64,000 nucleotides of DNA from Heterocephalus glaber (Eukaryota > Chordata > Mammalia > Rodentia > Bathyergidae). The stretch covers positions 27,319,649-27,383,648 of the forward strand of contig NW_004624730.1 in the NCBI RefSeq assembly GCF_000247695.1, read 5' to 3'. Each line of letters starts with the position of its first letter. Position 1 is the stretch's first letter. Shown piece by piece: positions 56,420 to 64,000 of this stretch. A program made the translations under genes and the position numbers. The notes beneath the pieces are model-generated. The model ran no database searches. It was not told the origin of the DNA and was given only the letters and a program-made list of their open reading frames with translations.

Positions 56420-59400
56420 ACTTTAATGGATTTAACCCAGGTCTAGTGATTTCACAGTGTTGACCCTGTTCTTATATCAACTCTGTAAGGTGTCAGAGAG
56501 AGCCCCCAGTGGGGAGGCTGCAGCCCAGGAGGCAAACCTTGTGTCCTTGGGCCTTTTGCCAAGGGCTGGCCCCTTCCTTCTTGGCTGGCTCTGAAGCCAG
56601 TGAGAGTCTCTTCCTCAGGAGAACTGGCCCACCATCAACTCCACTGGTCTCTAATAAGCAATTAATATGGATCTCAAAGTCCAAAGTGAAAACATGCCCT
56701 CATAGTCCTTGGTTACAAAGTACAAGGTACACAGAAATCTTTTAGCACAAATCAGCACCCCAGCGGTTGTGGGCTAATTGGGCCCAAGTGGAGTTCTTTC
56801 CCTTGTTTAACCGCCTTGTCCTCCACTCAACAGTTTCTCAACAGTGCTAGCAATTGGATTGGCTATTTCTATTTTAGTTCTTCAAAGCTTTCAGAATGCT
56901 AAAAAATATTCATAAACCTTTTCCTGCCCCCTAGTTAAAGATATTTACCTGGGAATGCCACGTGTAAACTGACCTGATTTGAAACCACACTCTCTTACTG
57001 TCCTTGGGAAGAGCCTAAGAGAGTTCATTTTTGGACAGAATCAAACCGTGGGTATTACTGAGCAGGTGGAGACTGCCCCTGGAAGCAGAAGTCATCTGGG
57101 GCAGCTGCCAAGTTCTGCAGTGTTCAGTAAGCCTAATCATAAAGACCCTTTACAAAGGCATACTTTGCATTGTTCACCTCTGCAATAACATTCTAAAAAT
57201 GGTAAACAGGGATCATAAAAGCCTAGAGATGTCATGCTCAGGAAGTCAGACTGGATAATGCAGAAACAGCAAAGAAGGGGGATGACTCTCAAATCTACAT
57301 TAAGAGAGTCCTTTGAGGCAACAAGAGGAATGGGAAGAAGGGTTGGAGGTTTTTACAATAGTTTAGGAGAGGGGGCTTGATTTTAGACTGGAATTATGGG
57401 GAATGGAGAGCAGTGGGTATTTTCAAAAAAGAGGAGTCAAAGAGAATTCATATTGCTATCAAAATTGTAGGTTGAGGTAAATGTTGATTTGAGAGTGAAA
57501 TGCTGAAATGGGCTTTCCTTGGGAGGACTGAGAATCATGATGAAATTTAGGATTAAGCTAAACGCAGTGATGACTCAGAGGTAGGAGGGATGGAAGCTGT
57601 AGCCAGGGACTTCAATATTCATTCCGTTTTTGACAGTGACAACTGAGGTTTTCCAATATCATGAGAGGAGCATGCAAATGTAGCTTCCAATGTCTACCTC
57701 TGCTTCCAAACATATTGGCACCATAAGGCCCTTCAGTATAGAAATTCTGAAATTGCTCTTACCACTAACCATTAAATAAGATGCTACATGATTTGGGTAC
57801 AAAGATGGATATTCTTAAAATGAAGATCAATGGCCTTTAGCTTCTTGCCTTAATAATCTTTCTACTTTATATCCATTGACACGTACACAGAATAGTATTC
57901 AGTTTGGCTACTTCTGGAAACAAAGAACAGAAAAGTGTCTTTTACAATATAGAATGTCAACTGCAAAAGAACAACATCCTAGAGAAGTGTTCATAATTTA
58001 GTTGCGACAGAGGATTTCTAAAATAGTACCTGAGACACCCGTCTTAATATAGAGATCTCTGTGCTTAGGCACGTGTCCTTTCTGCCCTCTCTAAACCTGC
58101 CAGCATTTAGTGGCTGTGGCACAGATTGGTGCCACCCACAGTGATGGGGCCAGTGACTTTTTGTAATTGTGATTTCACGAATTGTTTCCAAAGCTTCTTA
58201 GGTCTTGGCATTGAATGGCAGGTGCAACTCACTTTGAGTCCTCTCTCCTTTCACCCTGGCCAGTTCAGAAGCTGCCAGCCCAGCTGTAGCTTTGTCCTAG
58301 TGCAGCTACCTGATACCACTTTCAGCTTCATTCTTGAGCCACTGGACCTTGGCGGCAAAATCAGATCCAAGTCAGCATTATCATGGGTATTGCAGGAGCA
58401 GTCTGTTCTCAGGTTTTAGATGTTCCTCTGTATTTGGTTTCTCTTTCCCCTCAGCTCTCTCTGCCTGACTTGCTCTTTCTGCCCACAACTTCTCACCTCT
58501 TCAGTGAATACCTTCTACAAAGGACACTCTAAAATGCTCAGGGCATGGGCCCTATTTACAAGGACTTGGCAAACCATCTGGAGACAGAAATATGCATAAG
58601 AAGCACTAACACAATTCTTTTAGAGGCATATGATTTTTCTGTTTTCTACTCTCTGGTGTGCCTATGTTCTTTCACCTTTTTATGTACCCTTGTGCTTCTA
58701 GGTGACACATCAGGCACATGAGGTAAGAAAGTGAAATATTTCTTCTTGGAGGTTCTAGAGAGCCTTTTATTAGGTTGATAGGGAAAATGAAAACACATGT
58801 TGATAATGTCTGTGTGGCTGGGTGGCTAGGAAATACAAAAAACCCATATACCTTTCACTAAGGTCAGTCAGATTGGTTTTGTTTCATATAAATCTGTGGT
58901 CATTCTTTTCTTTTTTGGGTCTAGATAAGAAACCAGGTAAATGTAGGTGAGAGGTGGAACAAATGTATTATTTCAATAACAGTTGGGTCCCAACAAATCC
59001 TATTTGGAGCTAACAAAGGAGAAAACCCCTGAAATTTTGATGGTTTTTTTTTTCCCTATATGCACTGATCTGTCCACATTGAGAAAACTACCTTTAAGGT
59101 GCTGATGAAGCTTGGTCAAAAAAGCAGTCTGTCTAGACTTTTGCCTGTAAGGGGGAAAGAAGCAGTTGCAAAGGGCCCGCTTACTATATTTATTTATTTA
59201 TTTATTTATTTGGGAGTTTTTGAGTTCTGTCTGTCCAAAGAACGTTCTGCTAATTAGACAGACGGTTCATTAGAGCTGCTTGATTTTTAAGGAAATAGGC
59301 ATTGAACAAATTGTAAGTATCTTACTCTGACAGTTGGGACTTCTGCTTTTAGTTTGCTAACATTGGGTTCCCCTCAGTCTTGATTTTTTAAAAAACTGAG

Positions 59401-59625
59401 CTCTTCTCTGGTCCCCAGGAACATGAGCGTCTGAGTGGGGCAGGGAAGAAAAGCCTTGAAGAAATGGGTCAGGAGGCATGGCGGTAGAATGGACTTGGTC
59501 TTTCTGTACACCAAAGGGTGAATCAGAATTCCTTGGCTCATTTACTCATTATTTGGACCGACTTGCTCCATTGCCCTTGGTGGTGTTTAACTTTTTCCTG
59601 TCATTGTGTGACTTGTCATATACCA
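56420..59625. other. Non-coding 3.2-kb stretch with (TATT)n at 59186-59211
   Basis: No gene or clear repeat family recognised. The frames up to 97 codons (58126-58419) show no motif. The TATT repeat is the only simple-sequence feature of note. Confidence 0.4.
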
Positions 59626-59629
59626 GTGA

Positions 59630-59815
59630 ACTGCAGCACAGGGCTTTGGAATCCAACAGACATGAATTCCAATGCTGAACCTCCCTGCTGGGTTTGGGAG
59701 AGATTCTAAACTGGTGACCCCCAGTTTCTCATCTCTAGAATGGGGATGATAATAACATAAAGCATTACTGTGAAAACTAATCACCATCTAAGCATAATGA
59801 GAATGCAGCCCAAGA
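59630..59815 (+). mobile_element. MIR SINE
   Basis: gggctttggaatccaacaga, ccccagtttctcatctctag, aatggggatgataataacat in MIR order. Confidence 0.85.
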
Positions 59816-59829
59816 CCTTATCTGGAATG

Positions 59830-59955
59830 GGTGCTAGAACTTCCCTGGTTCTGGCTTTGCTGCTGTGAGACTTTTAACAAGTCAAGAAAATGTTCCTGGT
59901 CTTGGTTTTCCTCATCTTTAAATTGGGTAGGAGAAGAATAAAACAATTATACCTC
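59830..59955 (+). mobile_element. MIR SINE, second copy
   Basis: ctgtgagacttttaacaagt, ttggttttcctcatctttaa, attgggtaggagaagaataa. It follows directly on the first MIR in the same orientation. Confidence 0.75.
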
Positions 59956-59959
59956 CTCA

Positions 59960-60395
59960 TTGCGATGTCTTGAGATATGCTGGACATGTGTGCCTGTGAC
60001 TATGGGTGAAGGCCACACCATGAGACCTGCCAATGTCTCAGTGGTCAGCTTCACAGTCTTCTCTTTGGGAGAGAAGAGTATGGGGTCCATGTCTGAAGGG
60101 GGGCGGCGCATGTCTCCTTGGAGTTGGACAAGCCTGTAGGAGGGCATCCTGAATCCAAATAGTAAATGGTTTATTTCCTTTCTCATCTTTTCCTCCCCCA
60201 CTGCTGCCGTCTTAATGAGAAAGCTCATTAAGACAGACACAGACACAAAGAGTGGCAGTAAAATTGATGTTTTTGCATGCAGCTCCCAGATGAGACTTTC
60301 CAAAATTCCAATTACCTCTACTTATCTTGTTACCCAAAGAAAGACTCAATAGCCCCATCACTTCCTGGGTGAACTGAGCACCCCTCAGTATGATA
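59960..60395. other. Non-coding stretch with a small hairpin
   Basis: The 118-codon minus frame (60303-59947) has no recognised motif and begins in a MIR end; judged chance. The hairpin at 60209-60234 has 11-bp perfect arms (gtcttaatgag/ctcattaagac) and a 4-nt loop. Confidence 0.4.
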
Positions 60396-60399
60396 TTCA

Positions 60400-60605
60400 A
60401 CATCCTTTCATCTGGCCTACTTTATATTCTTCTCGCTATTCCCCTCACACATTTTCTACTTGTCCACTGAGATCTCCTCACAGTCTTCCAAACACAGTGT
60501 GCATAACGTAAATCTCAGCCTTTATTTATGCTCTTCCCCTGCCTGGAATGCCTTTCCCCTCAGCTCATCTTAAATATAACCCCATGAGGTCATTTGAGCT
60601 GTTGT
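60400..60605 (+). mobile_element. L2 LINE 3' end fragment
   Basis: tttatgctcttcccctgcct, ggaatgcctttcccctcagc and catcttaaatataacc are typical of the L2 3' region. Confidence 0.75.
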
Positions 60606-60609
60606 AACT

Positions 60610-61355
60610 TGGTTTGGGAAACAAGACCCTGAGTTCATAAGTTTCAGTTTAAGAAGGGTCACAACATGTTAAGCAGAGAAGCAATTTGGCTGGGGAAATT
60701 ACTAGATAAATCTTGGAGATGTTAAATTTACAGCAATGGCATTCGTTTTGTTCCTCCTTTCAAAATAACACTGAATTTCAGTCAGAGAACTATTGTTCAG
60801 GGGAAATGTTTCCTACTTACAAAAGAATATATATGGGGAGGAGGGGCTAGAAAGAAAATTATAAGGAATAAAAATTTCTTGTATTTCCATCATCTCCAAA
60901 TTACTTTTATTTTAAGTATATCCCTTCTAGCCTAATTTTATAAAAATGAAATTATATCATATATGCTCCTTTCTACATTTTATGTATTATATTCAATAAT
61001 ATATTATGAATATTTTTCACATCAATGAATACTAATCTAAATAATCTTAACCATTTAAGGACAGACTAAAATGTGTTTAATCAATCTTGCTAGACATTTA
61101 GCTTACTTCCACTTTTCCATTTTATAAACAACATCATGAGCCTATATATTTTTTTAAAGAATTCTTCTAAAAAAAGAGAAAAAAATTATTGTAATCAAAG
61201 TGGTCAATGTATCTAAAAATGTACCTTGATTTAGTATAGTTGTCTTATATGTTTTATATGTTTTTTGGCCTGTTAGTCTGGCTGTTAATTTGTCTTTATG
61301 AAAATTAACCTGGTAAAGACTTATAAAATAAATGAGTCTGATGCTGGAAAAAAGT
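60610..61355. other. AT-rich non-coding stretch, possibly old repeat
   Basis: 60880-61140 has phrases of an ancient interspersed repeat (gaatatttttcacatcaatg, ccattttataaacaacatca). The family is not named. No gene. Confidence 0.4.
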
Positions 61356-61359
61356 TTTA

Positions 61360-61495
61360 AAAAAGGGAAGTGGAGGGAAAGGGTAAGAAAAAAGAATTGA
61401 AATGCATTATGTACATGTACCAATTCCTCATAATGAATATAATCATTATGTACTGTAAACATGTACTAATAAAAATAAAAACTTAAAAAAAAAGA
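61360..61495 (+). mobile_element. L1 3'UTR fragment
   Basis: gggaagtggagggaaagggt, gcattatgtacatgtaccaa, attatgtactgtaaacatgt, actaataaaaataaaaac and an A tail. It lies 20 bases from an opposite-facing L1 at 61518. Confidence 0.85.
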
Positions 61496-61517
61496 AATTC
61501 CTCAATAAGTGGCATAA

Positions 61518-62733
61518 TTTTTTTTTCCTTGCTTAGCAAATGCATTTCTTCTTCTTTTTTTTTTCACTTAAATTCTTTTATTGGTACATTTTAGGTATAC
61601 AATGTTTACATTTATCATTGGGTGCTTATACCTGTACATGATGTATCTTGGTTCTTATTTTTTCCCCATTACCTGTGTGCCCTTCACCCGCTCCACCCTT
61701 CCCTATTTACAGAGACTTTGTTTCCATTTTTTTCTTTTTTCATAATTTTTCCTTTCCCTTCTTTCCTTTCCCCTTCCCCTCCCACTTCCCCTACACCTTT
61801 GGACTTTTTCTTCCTATTTCACATTATCAATTATTAGTTTTAAACATTTTAATCCTTATTTACACTTTCAGTTTCTCACACTAGAGGTACTATTTGGTAT
61901 TTACACATGTGTCCTATTTATTTCACTTAAGAGTATGACCTCAATATGCATCCATTTAGCTATAAATGTCTCTAGTTTCTTGTTCTTTATGGCTGAGTAG
62001 TACTCCATTTTATAAAAAAACCACATCTTCTTTATCCAGCTTCCAGTTGATGGGCACTTGGGCTGTTTCCAAGCTTTAGCTATTACGAACTGTGCCACTA
62101 TAAACATGGGTGCACATATATCACTGTGGTAGGATTCTATTAATTCTTTTGGGAAGATCCCCAGCAGGGGAATAGCTGGGTCAAATGGGACCTCTAGTCC
62201 TAGTTCTTTGAGGTATCTCCATACTGATTTCCACAGTGGTTGCACCAGTCTGCACTCGCACCAACAATGGAGAAGGGTACCTTTCTCCCCACACCCCCTC
62301 CAGCATTTATTATTGGTTGATTTCTTGATAGCAGCCATTCTTTCTGGGGTGAGGTGGAATCTCAGTGTTGTTTTCATCTGCATCTCTCAAATGACCAGTG
62401 ATGTTGAACATTTTTTCATATGTTTATTTGCTGCTTTTACTTCTTTGTCTGAGAAATGTGTGTTCATTTCAGATGCCCATTTTTGAATTGGGTCTTTGAA
62501 TTTTGGGGGTCTGATTTTTTTCAGTTCTTTATATATTCTAGATAGTAGTCCTTTGTCTGAGTTACAGCTGCTAAAATTTTTTTTCCCACATTGTAGGTTG
62601 TCTCTTAGCTCTGTTGGTGGTTTCTCTTGCAGTGCAGAAGCTTTTTAATAAGATGAGATCCCAGTTGTTGATTCTTTGTGCTAGTTCCCGTACTTTTGAG
62701 GTTTTGTTCATAAAGTCTTTTCCTATCACAATG
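61518..62733 (-). mobile_element. L1, 5'-truncated, antisense, with possible 3' transduction
   Basis: Minus-strand reading: 62733 starts in late ORF2, and the ORF2 tail 62383-61901 includes [40 protein letters not shown] residues, [20 protein letters not shown] and [20 protein letters not shown], open for 160 codons. The 3'UTR purine tract follows, then AATAAA near 61578. After a first A run come 28 further bases (61554-61527) and a second A run (61526-61518). The flanks aagtggcataattttt (61507-61522) and aagtgacataattttt (62734-62749) form the target duplication. The 160-codon open ORF2 end makes it one of the least decayed L1s here. Confidence 0.9.
61901..62383 (-). pseudogene. L1 ORF2 C-terminal remnant, open 160 codons
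   Basis: The longest recognisable coding remnant in the window. It holds the C-terminal cysteine-rich segment of ORF2 (cysteines in the CWRGCGEKG...LLHCWCEC pattern) followed by the conserved [20 protein letters not shown] region and the [10 protein letters not shown] end. It lacks the endonuclease and RT domains because of truncation. Confidence 0.9.
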
Positions 62734-62749
62734 AAGTGACATAATTTTT

Positions 62750-64000
62750 ATGGTTCTGTTTCATAAATTACACTGACTTTTAGAGATATAATTTGCAGAT
62801 GTTCATTATAAAAACAAAAGAAAGTAGAAAGATATAGAAAAGATAAAAATAATTAACAATTCCTTTTCCCCAAGATAAACTATAGCTGTATTGATGGCAA
62901 TCCATCCCCAACTGACAGAATATTTATTACAGTATTTTATTAGTTTCCTCCTATCTTCCTTATTGCCCAAATGGCTGAAATTTTACCTAGACACTCATGT
63001 AGTAAAACTCACTATTGTCTTCACATTCTACACTTTATCACTATTTTTCTTTCAAAGCTTATATATAAGGTGTTTAAGCAAAATCAAGATTAATTTTGAC
63101 CTGATACATTACAAATGTCAAGAACCTCTTCCACACCATGTCTTTCCATCTGTATATACTTGTATTAAAAAAAATTTTTTTTAGCCTCAGACCCCTGACT
63201 TGGAAAATTATGTGATGCCACAATGCCGTGTCACCCTCCTCTAGATACAGAGTTCATCTTGCGGTGATCATGTGCTAGGAAGCCCCCATTCACCTATATC
63301 ACCAGCTGTTTGAGGAAACAGCATTTTTCTCTGGATTATTCTGTATCTTCATCCTCCTTCAGTGTTCTCCACTACCCAATACCATGGCAGGTGACAACCC
63401 CCTCACCGTCATTTAGATTTTGTTCTAAACAACATAGTTACTGACTTATAATAGCAGCTTAATGTACAGAGATTTGAATCAAATTATCCATTGGCAAAAT
63501 AAATGATGAAAAAACATGAACACATTATAACTTTTGAGGGTCATAGGTAACTTTGCCTTCATGGGATTTTTTTCTCCATTTAAAAATGTTTTAAAATTAT
63601 ATTTTACAACTTTATTAGTATGAAGATGATTTTTAAATTATATATTACAACCATATTAGTATAAACTTGGAATATTTATTACATATTTATTATTATTATA
63701 TTCCTTTTTCTTCTGATTTTAAAAGCAATAAAACATTTTCATAGGTCCTAGGCACTGTGCCTGATGGATAAGGTGTCCATCTGTATTTTAAACCCAAGGG
63801 GTAAAGAAATGTAATTCTAGGGGGAAATTCTTCGTGGAGAATTATCCAGACATTTTTCTTTTGCACTATTAATCAAGAATGTATTATGGTACAAGAATTG
63901 TATCGTCTTGCTGAAGGGAGCGGCTGATTCCCACTGTAGGAAGCAACCCCTGAGGTTTTGTTCTGTGCACCAGCAAAGAACGCCTAGAGAATAAATGTCG
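62750..64000. other. AT-rich non-coding stretch to the window end
   Basis: No gene or clear repeat. The 97-codon plus frame at 62891-63184 is T-rich and unremarkable. Confidence 0.4.

Noticed and set aside
59947..60303. 118-codon minus-strand open frame
   Set aside because: No recognised motif; it ends in a MIR end and its start lies in unassigned sequence. Chance is the simplest reading.

Overview
The window is nuclear DNA from a mammal, most likely a non-murine rodent. It is AT-rich and CpG-poor, with no operon-like or dense coding structure. It carries mammalian L1 copies, ancient MIR, L2, MaLR-type LTR and hAT-type relics, and at least 15 copies of a short tRNA-derived SINE of the rodent ID type. 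These end in GGTACC plus an A tail. There is also a 5'-truncated B1 (7SL-derived) with an internal duplication and two B1+ID dimers of the B1-dID type. No Alu or B2 was seen. ID together with B1-dID suits beaver, squirrel or dormouse-like lineages better than mouse or rat; the species is not decided here.

No cellular protein-coding gene can be supported. The open frames longer than 100 codons are chance frames, translated repeats, or pieces of broken L1 ORFs. The only coding remnants are those of L1. The window is best read as intergenic or intronic sequence.

Layout: 1-2852 is the 5' half of an antisense L1 (ORF2, ORF1 and 5'UTR) cut by the window edge. 2.9-4.8 kb is unassigned. 4.8-10.7 kb is mostly old L1 fragments in + orientation, hit by later insertions (young L1 3' ends, an LTR, an ID SINE and a tRNA-Met fragment). 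12.2-13.6 kb holds a solo LTR with 5-bp target duplications and a three-layer nest. 14.9-19.8 kb has a truncated antisense L1, ID and B1 SINEs and a near-perfect hairpin. 21.5-31 kb is rich in LTRs and SINEs. 35.0-35.6 kb is an LTR-like segment that ends in poly(A) between 16-bp duplications. 37.2 kb carries a 30-nt U6 snRNA fragment beside an ID. 42.8-47.1 kb is an old L1 disrupted by a younger L1 and three IDs. 48.8-50.9 and 59.6-60.6 kb hold MIR and L2. 61.5-62.7 kb is an antisense L1 with a possible 3' transduction.

No new multi-gene system was found. The most interesting signals are small: two 3'-truncated, tail-less retrocopies of structural RNAs (a tRNA-Met 5' part and a U6 5' end), an LTR transcript apparently re-inserted by L1 machinery, two long near-perfect hairpins that look like replication template switches, and a short L1 3' transduction. 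All family names come from sequence recognition by eye; nothing was aligned by computer.
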